DNA of 64,000 nucleotides from Mesorhabditis belari (GCA_958450365.1 CAUEEP010000755.1:744001-808000), one strand, 5' to 3'; shown: positions 39,695 through 49,916, counted from the stretch's first letter. The notes: generated by a model from the letters alone, not told the origin. Translations and numbers: made by a program.

Positions 39695-40390
39695 AAGCCT
39701 CAAGCGGCAGCGTGTTCAGGCAAGCGAGATCTCAAAGCGCCCGAATGTCCCCAGAAGCCTCGTTTCTCGAAGCATTCAACGTTATGAAACTCTGGGCACA
39801 GTTTCTGATCGATCCAGGGATCTGATCGCCCTGGAAGAGGTGCAAAACGAACAGCGGTTACTCCGGCTTATGTCAAGAAAGTGCGCGATCGTCTAAGGTT
39901 AAACCCTAACCAATCGGCTCGAGGAATGGCAAGGAATGGCACAGAAAATGGGTCTGAAGAGAAGCTCCGTCAACACAATCATCAAGAAAAAGCTGAAAAT
40001 GAAGCCGTACAAGAAGAACAAATCTCAATTACTATCAGCTGCTGAATTACCGCAACCACGTCGCATTATGTTATGAGCTCCATTTCACTTGTTTGCTTAT
40101 CTGTTTTTATGGTTTTTGTGTATTTTTCTTATTTTATCATATGATTAGAAACTTTCAATACATTAATATGCTTGTTTTCAGGAATTGGGAAAGCGTCTCC
40201 ACATCGACAACGACCGAGCCAAGGGCAGCGGTCAAGCGAGCGGCGAGCATGAGCCCCATTTCACTTTTTGCTTATCTGTTTTTATGGTTTTTGTATATTT
40301 TTCTTACTTTATGATATGGTTGCTAACTTTCAATACATTAATATGGTTGTTTTGAGGAATGGTGAAAGCGTCTCCACATTGACAAGATGT
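39360..40390. repeat. Triplicated segment with an 18-bp array and telomere-like hexamers
   Basis: A block (TGCTTATCTGTTTTTATGG .. GAAAGCGTCTCCACATCGAC) occurs three times, at about 39385, 40090 and 40262. In the first copy its end has expanded to an 18-bp array (GTCTCTCCACATCGACCGC, 39483-39640) followed by GAGCCT hexamers (39645-39700). The arrays leave frames open but encode no plausible protein. Confidence 0.85.
39700..40030 (+). pseudogene. Tc1/mariner-type transposase DNA-binding region relic
   Basis: Around 39830-40020, frames joined across one break give VTPAYVKKVRDRLRLNPNQS, ARGMA, then MGLKRSSVNTIIKKKLKMKP and YKKNKSQLLSAA. This is the helix-turn-helix arrangement of mariner-like transposases (RxxxxPxxSxRxMAxxMGxxxxTVxxIIxxxLxxKPYK). 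The catalytic domain is missing. Confidence 0.6.
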
Positions 40391-40574
40391 GGACTCTGAT
40401 GTAGACTCCGTGCTATCTTCTGTGCTATCTTCTAGCTAAACGCATGCCTTCTGGCACACTAAACTTTTCATTTTCTCTTTACAGCTTTGAGCAAAAAGGT
40501 AAATCGAATTTAAACTCGATCGATTTGCCAAAAGACTAGCGTTTTTCCAGAGCACAAAGTCCAGGAAAGCAGTT

Positions 40575-40775
40575 ATTTTACAGTCAGTGTACTTTCAGTG
40601 CTTTCGGTACTTTCAGTGCTTTCAGTACTTTCAGTGCTTTCACTTTCAGTACTTTCAGTGCTTTCAGTGCTTTCACTTTCAGTACTTTCAGTACTTTCAG
40701 TGCTTTCAGTACTTTCAGTGCTTTCACTTTCAGTACTTTCAGTACTTTCAGTACTTTCAGTGCTTCCAGTACAAC
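40575..40775. repeat. TTTCAGTACTTTCAGTGC minisatellite
   Basis: 9-bp units TTTCAGTAC and TTTCAGTGC with TTTCACTTTCAG insertions. Open frames reading FQYFQCF or VLSVLS are by-products. Confidence 0.93.
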
Positions 40776-40856
40776 TCGATGACCAACTCGATGATCAAAT
40801 TGATAAACTTTATTTAAAAATTGATTCTAAAAACAGTTCATTACAAAGTTCATATC

Positions 40857-41380
40857 TATTGGGTTGGGGAGAATGAGTCGGCGCCAAACTTTAAAGGGAC
40901 TTTTTGCACACATAAAGCCTTCTTTAAACATACGTTTGGTTTCATCAAAAGGATCCACTATTTCTCTACAAAATCACTTTTGAGAGATTCCACAAAGCTT
41001 TTCTTTCGTGGAGTTTATGAACTTCCAAACGCAGCTGGTTAAAATGGCAAAGAGTCCGACTCATCATTTGAACAGTTTCTTTCACATAAACCTTCTTTGG
41101 TGTTTATATAAAAAAGATAGAGCACATTCAATTACTTAAGTTGCCAAATTTGCAGGAAGATCCCACCAATGGTTTTTTCTAGATCACAATTTGTAGTTTT
41201 TGTGAAAAAATGGCTTTTTCTTGAGCGGAGGCGCTGTTTGAATTTTCTTTTAAATGTGATTTTGTAGAGAATTAGTTAACCATTCTACTCATATCAAACG
41301 CATATTATTTGACGAAGTCGAATTGAAGTTTTAGACATTTTTTTCATTTTCGGCGCCGACTCATTCTCCCCAACCCAATA
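40857..41380. mobile_element. Non-autonomous element with 29-bp perfect inverted ends (TATTGGGTTGGGGAG..)
   Basis: Left TATTGGGTTGGGGAGAATGA and onward into GTCGGCGCC at 40857-40885; right complement ends at 41380. TA at both tips. No transposase; interior AT-rich. Confidence 0.88.
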
Positions 41381-41534
41381 GTTTCAAGAGACAAGATTGC
41401 ACTCTAATAGCTCTATTATTAGAACCATAGTACACTGTCGTTCTACTAATGTACAGTAGCAGAAATTCTTCTTTTTTCATGAATTTTCGTAAAATAAACA
41501 TAAAAAGGAAACAAATGAACGGATGGAACCGAAA

Positions 41535-41641
41535 ATTAGCACCTTCTACGGATATCAAACGCATATTATTTGACGAAGTCGAATAGAAGTTTTAGACATT
41601 TTTTTGATTTTCGGCGCCGACTCATTCTCCCCAACCCAATA
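41535..41641. mobile_element. Partial second copy of the TATTGGGTTGGGG element
   Basis: Repeats the last 90-100 bp of the element at 40857-41380 (TATCAAACGCATATTATTTG through the same inverted end). The left part is missing, suggesting a tandem partial duplication or nested insertion. Confidence 0.8.
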
Positions 41642-41900
41642 TTTACATTCAATTCTGAAACTATTAAGAATCAAAAGTCATTCAAAACACACGAGTCGGC
41701 TTTTTTTTTTTTGATGAAATTTTGATGAAATTTTGATGAAAACAAGTTGAAAAACTCGGAAAAACTGAAAAATTTGCAAATCAACGTGTTGGGCGGTGCT
41801 TGGCGAGAAATTTTCAACCATTTATAAAGCCAATTTTAAAGCTGAATTTAGTCAAACAACAAAAAGCTGATATTTTGGTATCATTTGACTTGAAAACCTT

Positions 41901-41908
41901 CATAAAAG
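41901..41908 (+). promoter_or_regulatory. Degenerate TATA box of CRP4
   Basis: CATAAAAG, 62 bp before the CRP4 ATG, in the position of TATAAAAG in the paralogues. A second candidate, TATAAAG, lies at about 41824. Confidence 0.4.
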
Positions 41909-41962
41909 CAAGCCTTTTATTACTCCAGTCATTCTTGAATCATTCCCAAACTTCTCTTCAGT

Positions 41963-43739
41963 ATGAAACACTTCTTTGTCTTCTTTGTCTTCTCATTTTT
42001 TGTGCTTACGGCAGCCAACTTTAAATCATTGCCTGGAGGCGATCGAAGAAAACTGACAGCTGCTTGTGTTGTGGGTTTTCAATGATATTATTCGATACTA
42101 GTACTAGATCAGGCAAAGTATTGGCATTGATGGACTTGAGAAGCTAACTAGAAACTAGTAATCTAACTAGGAACTAGTAATTTAACTAGAAACTTAGCCA
42201 AATCAGTCAGATTGAACCTAGTGACTGTGAATGGATTGACTTAACCCTGGCTTAACCCTGGCTTAACCCTGGCTTAACCCTGGCTTAACCCTGGCTTAAC
42301 CCTGGCTTAACCCTGGCTTAACCCTGGCTTAACCCTGGCTTAACCCTGGCTTAACCCTGGCTTAACTCGACTCTAACTAGAGAATGTCAACTTAAGTCAG
42401 TTCTAACAAAAAGGATTTGACGGTAAGTGGATCCGAACCACGGTGACATTGCGTTGAATCAAGCCCGGCACACACGAGCACCGGATTCAACTTCAAAGGA
42501 AAGAATGAAAGCTATGCAATTGTCCAATTGTACAGCTTTCATTGTCCAATGGCACATCTATCCATTACACTACTGCAACTTTAGCTTCTCCGAGAAGCAA
42601 GAAAGCCTATATATTAGCTCTGAAATTCTGTATTAACGACCTAAACTTGTTTGCCAGATAACTAACGATATAGGGCTCCGTTCATGAAACTAAAATCACA
42701 TTTGAAATCAGCGTTCAAAACTCTATCAGATAAACTAAGGTTGATTCAAAAATCGACTTAAAAAAGGCAAAAAAGCCATTCCCTAGTGAGACAAATAGAA
42801 CTTGGCTCTGATCTAAAATCGGGTTTTATTCTGAAAACACTAACGCGTCTTTAAATGACAAATTTTTCAGGATTTCTGTAACGGTCAATCGCGATCAACG
42901 AGCACTGGATTCAACTTTAAAAGCAACGGATGGGAGCTATGCAATTGTCCAATTGCACAAGGATCACATCAGTAAGAAATGATATTCCTCCTCAAATCTA
43001 GATAAGATTACAAACTTTACAGATGGGCAAACTCTGGTTGCTGGCAAGAATGTGTTGATCGATGCGTTTCAACAAAGGGAAAATGTGCTGATCCGAAAAA
43101 AAGCAACAAGAAAAATCAAGGGTATTGGATCAGTTTGGACAATTTTAGCTTAAAAAAGCCTTGCTTCTAATCAAGTGTTTACTGGACGACATCTTACTGT
43201 ACTGCAAGATGATCTACTGTACAGAGATTACAGTAATCTGTACAGTAATCTCTGCAAGGTAATCTCTGTAAGGTAATCTCTGTACAGTAATCTCTGTACA
43301 GTAATCTGTAAAGTAATCTGTAAAGTAATCTGTAAAGTATTACTTTACAGATTACTTTACAGATTACTGTACATCTCTCTGTACAATAATCTCTGTACAA
43401 TAATCTCTGTACAATAATCTCTGTACAATAATCTCTGTACAATAATCTATGTACAGTAATCTGTAAAGTAATCTCTGTAAAGTAATCTCTGTAAAGTAAT
43501 CTCTATACAGTAATCTATGTACAATAATCTATGTACAATAATCTATGTACAGTAATCTCTGTCCAGTAACCTCTCAATCTTCTCAATCTCAATTTAGCCC
43601 ATGTTGCTCAACAGCTGACAACAATTCCACAATCGAAGAGCAATGTTATTCTACAGCAACTGGTCTTTGTTATTGCAATGGACAAAATGCACAATGTGGC
43701 GGTGGAGTGACAGTGATTGGAGGATTTGGAAGAAAATGA
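41963..43739 (+). CDS. CRP4: secreted 14-cysteine protein with Gly-Arg-Lys tail
   Basis: Exons 41963-42067, 42871-42971, 43023-43121, 43598-43739; 447 nt, 148 aa. Signal peptide MKHFFVFFVFSFFVLTAA, then FKSLPGG, TAAC, DFCNGQSRSTSTGFNF, WELCNCPIAQGS, GCWQECVDRCVSTKGKC, PCCSTADNN, QCYSTATGLCYCNGQNAQC and a tail ending VIGGFGRK. The 14 cysteines and all intron phases match CRP5, its closest relative (the second and third coding exons have the same lengths, 101 and 99 nt). The Gly-Arg-Lys end fits C-terminal amidation. No known family recognised. Introns 1 and 3 hold an 11-bp and a palindromic CTGTACAGTAAT-type array; intron 1 also contains a decayed copy of exon 2. Confidence 0.85.
42240..42365. 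repeat. 11-bp array CTTAACCCTGG in CRP4 intron 1
   Basis: Eleven nearly perfect units. Confidence 0.95.
42470..42535 (+). pseudogene. Decayed copy of CRP exon 2 inside CRP4 intron 1
   Basis: GAGCACCGGATTCAACTTCA .. AGCTATGCAATTGTCCAATTG closely matches CRP4 exon 2 (42897-42960) but has lost the frame and the tryptophan-containing stretch and lacks the splice sites. Confidence 0.75.
43190..43570. repeat. Palindromic CTGTACAGTAAT / CTCTGTACAATAAT array in CRP4 intron 3
   Basis: Units of 12-16 bp in which GTACAGTAATCTCT alternates with its near complement around 43330-43375, giving both direct and inverted repetition. The single base changes follow the order of units. Confidence 0.9.
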
Positions 43740-43843
43740 TGAACTGATAAACTTGATTAATGGATGTACAATAAATTTCTTTGAACTTCTCAACAACAAA
43801 ACATCGACTAGCTGAAATGTTAACAAGTTTCAACGTAATTTTT

Positions 43844-43990
43844 CTTCATTATCGGCCACCGTTTAAGTTAGAATGACAATGGGATGACAATTGGTTGACA
43901 ATTTTCTGTGTAAGCGTGTAAGTATAATAGTGTACAAGGGAAATTGCCATCCCATTGTCATTCTAACCTAAACGGTGGCCGATAATGAAG
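43844..43990. mobile_element. Hairpin MITE, 147 bp
   Basis: Inverted arms of about 48 bp beginning CTTCATTATCGGCCACCGTT, containing GACAATGGGATGACAAT, nearly perfect. Confidence 0.88.
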
Positions 43991-43994
43991 GTAA

Positions 43995-44210
43995 ACTACC
44001 TAAAGCTTATTATCATTTTATTTTTATAACATTTTCACATTTATATTCCAATTTTTAGGTTGATCAGTGGGCTATAAGAAAAATTAGAGTCATTTGAATT
44101 TGAAAAGCTTTTAATGGCTTTAATTTTTCGTATAGTTTTCTTAGCTAGCTAAAAATTGGAAGATAAATGTAAAAATGTTATAAAAATGAAATGATAAGAA
44201 GCTTTAAGTA
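43995..44210. mobile_element. Second hairpin element adjoining the first, 216 bp
   Basis: Inverted arms of about 60 bp (ACCTAAAGCTTATTATCATT at the left, complement ending AAGCTTTAAGTA at the right). It starts five bases after the previous hairpin. Confidence 0.75.
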
Positions 44211-44652
44211 GTCTGGCACATAGTTGAGTTAATCTGACTTCATGTAAAGCTGTACAGTAATCTTATTGTAAGCGCATCATTTTACATTTGTGTTCTGGGT
44301 TTTTAATGATAGTGAGAGTACAGGATTGACAGGATTGTACAGGATTGACAGGATTGACAGTACAGGATTGACAGGATTGACAGGATTGGCAGTACAGGCT
44401 TGACAGGATTGACAGGACAGGATTGACAGGATTGACAGTACAGCTTTGACAGGATTGACAGTACAATCTTGACAGGATTGACAGGACAGTATTGACAGGA
44501 TTGACAGTACAGGACTGAAAGGATTGAAAGTACAGCCTTGACAGGATTGGCAGTACAGGATTGACAGAATTGGCAGTACAGCTTTAAGTAATCTGGCACA
44601 TAATCGAGTTAATCAGACTTCATGTAAAGCTGTACAGTAATCTTATTGTAAA
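44211..44652. repeat. GACAGGATT array flanked by 60-bp direct repeats
   Basis: 44315-44580 is a 9-bp array GACAGGATT / GACAGTACA. It is bounded by near-identical segments at 44212-44270 and 44594-44652 (TCTGGCACATA..GTACAGTAATCTTATTGTAA). The same array, shorter, is in CRP5 intron 1 (45232-45360) after the same GGGTTTTTAATGATA word, so this looks like a duplicated piece of a CRP intron. Confidence 0.85.
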
Positions 44653-45059
44653 CTCGTTTTACCGTTTCTATTCTTGAAATACTGATTCTATAACTCTTTC
44701 ATAAAATACCAAATAAATCTAGAATTTACAAATAACGAACTCAATTGTCTGACTTTTAAAAGCTATCAAGTAATAAAACTAAGGACTTGTCACGTTTTAG
44801 AAAACGAATTGTTCGAAGGGGAAGCTTTAGTTACAGTACCTACACCAAAAGTCAAACATCAACCAACTAAAGTCTATCAGTTTCTAAAGCTTTACAACTT
44901 TCCATTTTCCTATTTTCCCATAAACTGATGTGATGTAAACTTTGCCCACGCGATCGTATTTCTAAGGGTCAGTTAGAGGGAAAGTTTTGTTTTATGGGAG
45001 ATTAGCTTTGCCGGTAAAACCGCACATAAAGTTTGACTTTGAAATGAGCCAAATTCAGC

Positions 45060-45067
45060 TATAAAAG
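45060..45067 (+). promoter_or_regulatory. TATA box of CRP5
   Basis: TATAAAAG, 55 bp upstream of the CRP5 ATG. Confidence 0.65.
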
Positions 45068-45114
45068 GTTGGAAACACTGAAAGGGAATCATTTCCGATT
45101 AGCAAAATTCGAAA

Positions 45115-45989
45115 ATGCAAAATTTCGTCGTCTTCTCATTGCTCGTCGGGGTTACGGTGGCTGGGTTCAAGCCGTTGCCTGGAGGAACTCCAAGCAAATT
45201 GACAGCTTCTTGTGTCGTGGGTTTTTAATGATATTGACAGGACAGGATTGACAGGATTGATAGGACAGGATTGACGGGATTGACAGTCTTGGCAGGACAA
45301 TCTTGTCAGGATTGACAGCATAGTCTTGACAGTATTGATAGTACATTCTTGACAGTACAGTACTAGATCTAGCACTAGCATTAGTACTAGAACTTGGCTC
45401 AGATTTGATGGATTTCCTTCTGAAACAACAACAACAAAACATCGTCTTCAAATAGCAATCAATCTTTCAGGATTTCTGTAACGGTCAATCGCGATCAACG
45501 AGCACTGGATTCAACTTCCAAGACAATGGATGGGAGCTGTGCAATTGTCCAATTGCACAAGGAGCTCATCAGTAAGAAATAATATTCCTCTTCAAATCTA
45601 GATCAAGAATACAAACTTTACAGATGGGCAAACAGTGGTTGCTGGCGAGAATGTGTTGATCGATGCGTTTCATTAAAAGGAAAATGCGCTGATCCGAAAA
45701 AAAGCAATAAGAAAAATGAAGGGTATGGGTATAATGAAGTTATAGTTATAGTTAACAATCAAAAAATCTTCTAGCATCTTAACTCAGGCCAATCTTCTAC
45801 CGTTTCAGTCCCTGTTGCTCAACAGCTGACAAGAATTCAACAATTCAAGCTCAATGTTATTCTACAGCATCTGGTCTCTGTTATTGTAATGGACAAAATG
45901 CACAATGTAGCGGTGGATCAGTGACAACAACGACAACGACACAAAATGCAGGCGGTGGACCAATTGGTGGACCAATTGGAAGAAAATAA
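45115..45989 (+). CDS. CRP5: secreted 14-cysteine protein with Gly-Arg-Lys tail (compact copy)
   Basis: Exons 45115-45213, 45471-45571, 45624-45722, 45809-45989; 480 nt, 159 aa. Signal peptide MQNFVVFSLLVGVTVAG, then FKPLPGG, ASC, DFCNGQSRSTSTGFNF, WELCNCPIAQGAHQW, GCWRECVDRCVSLKGKC, PCCSTADKN, QCYSTASGLCYCNGQNAQC, a short threonine run and GGGPIGGPIGRK. It is the most compact member, with 14 cysteines in family order. The tail (GGPIGGPIG plus dibasic) is shared with CRP1 although the bodies of CRP1 and CRP5 differ, which suggests the tail is under selection. It is the nearest relative of CRP4 (gene duplication). Role unknown; likely secreted. Confidence 0.87.
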
Positions 45990-46141
45990 GAGAAATTCAA
46001 ACGTTTTAAACGATAAATATTGTTATAAAGATTGTAAAAAAAGAGGTCGAAAAAGGTAAAAGACATGGAAAGTATTCGATTTAAAGAAAAGAATTCGATT
46101 TAAAAATAAAATACATGAAAAGTATTCTATTTATCTTTCTA

Positions 46142-47640
46142 TTAGGTTGATGCAAAAGTCTTTTTCATTTTTTTTCGTACTTCTTTTGAAAAATAACAAA
46201 GTGATCAATTAACCTATGGTTTGCTCTAAATGAAAATTAATCAGAACTGGCTGGAATCAGAACTGGCTGGAATCAGAACTGGCTGGAATCAGAACTGGCT
46301 GGAATCAGAACTGGCTGGAATCAGAACTGGCTGGAATCAGAACTGGCTGGAATCAGAACTGGCTGGAATCAGAACTGGCTGGAATCAGAACTGGCTGGAA
46401 TCAGAACTGGCTGGAATCAGAACTGGCTGGAATCAGAACTGGCTCACAAATCTCAATGAGCTCACAGATCCAGAAGTCAAGTCTTTTCCAATTTTCCAAG
46501 AAATCTTAACCTTTTTGAGAAACTAAAAAGGGTTACTCGTTACTTGTATTTGTAAGGGAAATTCGCATATTCTTATGCATGTACCTAATATTTCAACTTT
46601 TGTTGTTGACAACTTGTCTTGTCTTGAATGTGAGCAAAACAACGAAATCTTCTCGATACAAAAAATAATTTACTTTAGTGGAAAAATGCAGTCTTATACA
46701 GTCTTATACAGCGCTTTTCACATCTAGTGCTCCGCCCAAGAAGTGTGATGTATCTTAGAAGGGAACCGGGGGGGAAGAGCGGTGACAATCGTTGCCTATT
46801 CTCACTTCAAACACTTTATAGCCTATTTTGTAGAGGAGATTTACAACTTTCAAATAGTTTATAATATTCATCGATATCTGGTTTGTATCGTTAGAAATTG
46901 ATGAAAAATGTTGAAATCCGCATTTCTTATGCATGTACCTAATGATGCAAAAGTCTTTTTCATTTTTTTCGTACTTCTTTTGAAAAATAACAAAGTGATC
47001 AATTAACCTATGGTTTGCTCTAAATGAAAAGTGTTTATTGTTGAATTTCCCATCTTTTTAAGTCAATTTGGGTTCACTTTCAAGCAAATTCGAGAGTGAA
47101 AACGGGTTTTTCATAAAAATCTATCAAAAAACCTCTATAAAGAAATTGGCTGAATCAATTTCTCTGAAAATCTGAAAAAAAATATCGAACTTTTTGTGCT
47201 CTATCTTTTATTTATTAAAATCAAGATTGGTTTCCTTAGCTAAAGCGTCGAAAATGCATCATCGAGCTTTGGCTTATTGATTTCAGTATGTATTGTATGA
47301 TTAAGTATCATGATTAAGTATCCGCTTATCAGAACCTATCGATGTGGGGTTGGAAAATGTAGCTGACGATGAGATCTAGTGGGGGATTGGAGATTTCTTT
47401 ATGATTTCTTTCACTTTATCGTTTGAATAAAGTATTATTATCGAGCCGTCGCCTTTTTTGACTACCCGACTTCAGGCTCTCGAAAAAATCTAGACACAAG
47501 ACATTTTAAACTCGTTTTAATGTCATTTTGCAGAAAAATAATTGGCCTTTCGAATGCAATAAACCGTTGTTCAATTGGTGCATTTGTTACTTTTTAACGG
47601 AAGTACGAAAAAAATGAAAAAGACTTTTGCATCAACCTAA
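46142..47640. mobile_element. Mariner-type element, non-autonomous, about 1.5 kb
   Basis: Inverted ends of about 40 bp starting TTAGGTTGATGCAAAAGTCT (46142) and ending with its complement at 47640, flanked by TA on both sides. The end sequence resembles the classic mariner ends (TTAGGTTGxTGCAAAAGT). No transposase frame is visible. A second copy of the left end at about 46943-47035 and a minisatellite (46238-46445) show internal duplication. Confidence 0.85.
46238..46445. repeat. 16-bp minisatellite inside the mariner-type element
   Basis: Thirteen nearly perfect units of CTGGAATCAGAACTGG. It grew within the left end of the element. Confidence 0.95.
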
Positions 47641-47769
47641 TATTTATTCTAAGACATGAAAAGTATTCTATAAAGTATTCTATATTCTATTTATCTCATT
47701 TTTCACTAACAAATCAATCAATCAATCAATGAAATCAATCTTTATAAAGTTTTTGATTAATTTTAAACT

Positions 47770-47815
47770 CTGGTAACTCTGGTAACTCTGGTAACTCTGG
47801 TAACTCTGGTAAATC
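47770..47815. repeat. 9-bp array CTCTGGTAA
   Basis: Five units, upstream of CRP6. Confidence 0.85.
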
Positions 47816-47973
47816 ATTTATCCATTTAGATCTGTTCTAATTCTTGTCGTTTATGCTAATTTCAATCATTAAACATCTTTTTAACGCTATTTTTTTGTTG
47901 TTGATCAAAAGTAAAATCGGCTTTAAAAAGTCGCTTTTCAGTCAAAATCATTGAAAATTATAAAGAAATCGGT

Positions 47974-47981
47974 TATAAAAG
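47974..47981 (+). promoter_or_regulatory. TATA box of CRP6
   Basis: TATAAAAG, 49 bp upstream of the CRP6 ATG; retained although the gene looks broken. Confidence 0.55.
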
Positions 47982-48022
47982 TGATTTAAAGTTTAGAGAA
48001 TACAAGAATTCTTTACTACAGT

Positions 48023-48958
48023 ATGCACAAATTCATGTTATTCTCGTTGTTGATGACGGTCATGGGGGTTTACACCGCTGCCAAACCGATGAAGTAAACA
48101 AGTAGTGGACCTCTGCATGCATTGGAAGCTTTGGCGGATTAAAAGAAGCCATGATTTGAATGTTCTGCTTTTCAATTTTAACATAATGCTAACTGATATG
48201 GAAAGAAATGAATCGAATTTGAATTCAAACCAAGAATTAACTCTAGAGCTTGCTTGGCTACTGATCCAGCTGTAGATGGTTGTGGATCCAGCTGTAAATA
48301 GCTGTAGACAGCTGTAGATAGATGTAGATAGCTGTAGACAGCTGTAGAAACCACACTGACTAATCATTGATCCGTTCTGGGCAAGGATTACGGTAGCCTA
48401 GCACGTTTAGGGATAGCCGATGCTTGTATTGGTTTGCCTTGGCCTTGCCTGAACAAGTTAGAAGTCATGAATCTGGCTCTGGTTTGGTCTATAGATCAAA
48501 GTCTTGATGGTCTATAGACCAAAGTCTGTAGATCATCAAGTCTTTCTGCAAGCAATCGTTTTAGAACACTTTTGTTTGAGATGGGAAAACTCTGGTTGTT
48601 GGAAACAGTGTTTGGCACGTTGTTTCGTGACTGATCGACGATGTGCTTTCAACAAAGTATCCAATAAGCTATACAAAGGGTAAGAAAAAGTTGACTTATC
48701 CAGTGGCTAAAATCATTTCCTTTGTCGCTCCAGCAAATGTTGCTCAACAGCGAACAAAAACAACAAGAAAGCTCAATGTTACTCGACAGCAACTGGAGTC
48801 TCTGTTATTGTAATGGACAGAATGCTCAATGTGGAGTGACAGTCAAATTGACGACAACAACAATTGGAGCTTTTGGAGGACTGGAAGGAGTTGAAGGAGG
48901 TGGAGGACTTGAAGGACTTGAAGGAGTTGAAGGACTTGAAGGACTTGAAGGCTTTTGA
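48023..48958 (+). pseudogene. CRP6: truncated family member without the first cysteine module
   Basis: Signal exon MHKFMLFSLLMTVMGVYTAA then KPMK and a stop (48083-48085) with no donor. The second coding exon (DFCNGQS..) is absent. The third exon (48581-48679, NSGCWKQCLARCFVTDRRC) and last exon (48734-48958, KCCSTANKN, QCYSTATGVCYCNGQNAQC) are intact and in phase, ending in a repetitive GLEGVEG-type tail (15-18 nt units) instead of the usual Gly-dibasic end. Either a pseudogene that lost exon 2, or a restructured gene spliced from an unseen upstream donor. The loss removes four cysteines. Confidence 0.7.
48240..48352. repeat. GCTGTAGATAG / AGCTGTAGACA array in CRP6
   Basis: Short units of about 10-12 bp at the site where exon 2 would be expected. 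Confidence 0.75.
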
Positions 48959-49664
48959 TGGAAAGAGATGAGAGATTTGATTTGAGTTAATAAATCGTTG
49001 ACAAGGGTTATTGAAAAGATTACTCATCGATATTTATCTAGAAAATCGGATACGAGCAAATCCCTTTGTAGCCAGTTCTTCCATTTTGTCGAAAATTCTC
49101 AACCCCAACCCAGAATCCATTCGGGTTCATCTAGATTTCAATTTTAATTTCAATTTGAGTCGTTTTCTTTCTCTAAAACTTACAAAAATTAAACCCAATT
49201 GATACGCGGGGACAGTGTTATTGATGAACTTTGAATAGGGATTGATTCCATCTGTTGATAGACATTGTTCATTTATCACATTCCAGCCTTCATTCGTATA
49301 CTGGAAAATAAAGAAAATAAAGAAAATAAAGAAATAAAGAAAATAGAAAATAGAAAATAGATAAAACTCATAAATTCACCCAAATTTTTCCACAAATCAT
49401 CACATTTTCTCGTTGATTTTTTGGCGTTTTCAAGTCATCATAGATTTTGGTGAGAAACTCTGAAATTTTAATGATTATGATAAGATTGATGAAGCTTTAA
49501 AGAAGAGTTTTTTTTGAGATTAACTATGGAAAGACATGAACTAAAGATAAGCTTTTATTTGTCGACTTTATAGAATCGGCTATGAACAATCCGAATCTCA
49601 AATCAAAATCTCCCAAATGACTTTCCAGGGGTGGAAAAATTCAATCGAAAATTTGACGTTAAGG

Positions 49665-49835
49665 CTTTAAATGCTTTGAATGCTTTGAATGCTTTAACTG
49701 CTTTAAATGCTTTAAATGCTTTGAATGATTTAAATGCTTTGAATGCTTTAACTGCTTTAACTGCTTTAAATGCTTTAACTGCTTTAAATCCTTTAAATCC
49801 TTTAAATCCTTTAACTGCTTTAAATGCTTTAAAAG
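49665..49835. repeat. 9-bp array GCTTTAAAT / GCTTTGAAT
   Basis: About 18 units; frames on both strands remain open (ALNALNAL or FKAFKAV) but are by-products. Confidence 0.92.
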
Positions 49836-49916
49836 GCTTCTTTCCTTTAAAAGGGTTATTCCTTAAATGGAACAACGTTGATAGACATTGTTGATTTATG
49901 ACACTCCAGCATCAAC

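Noticed and set aside
40587..40876. Frames reading FQYFQCF or VLSVLS as cysteine-rich peptides related to the CRP genes
   Set aside because: They come from a 9-bp satellite; cysteine spacing does not match the family and no signal peptide or splice sites are present.
36180..44640. CRISPR-like arrays
   Set aside because: Repeats are head-to-tail without unique spacers, and the genome is eukaryotic.
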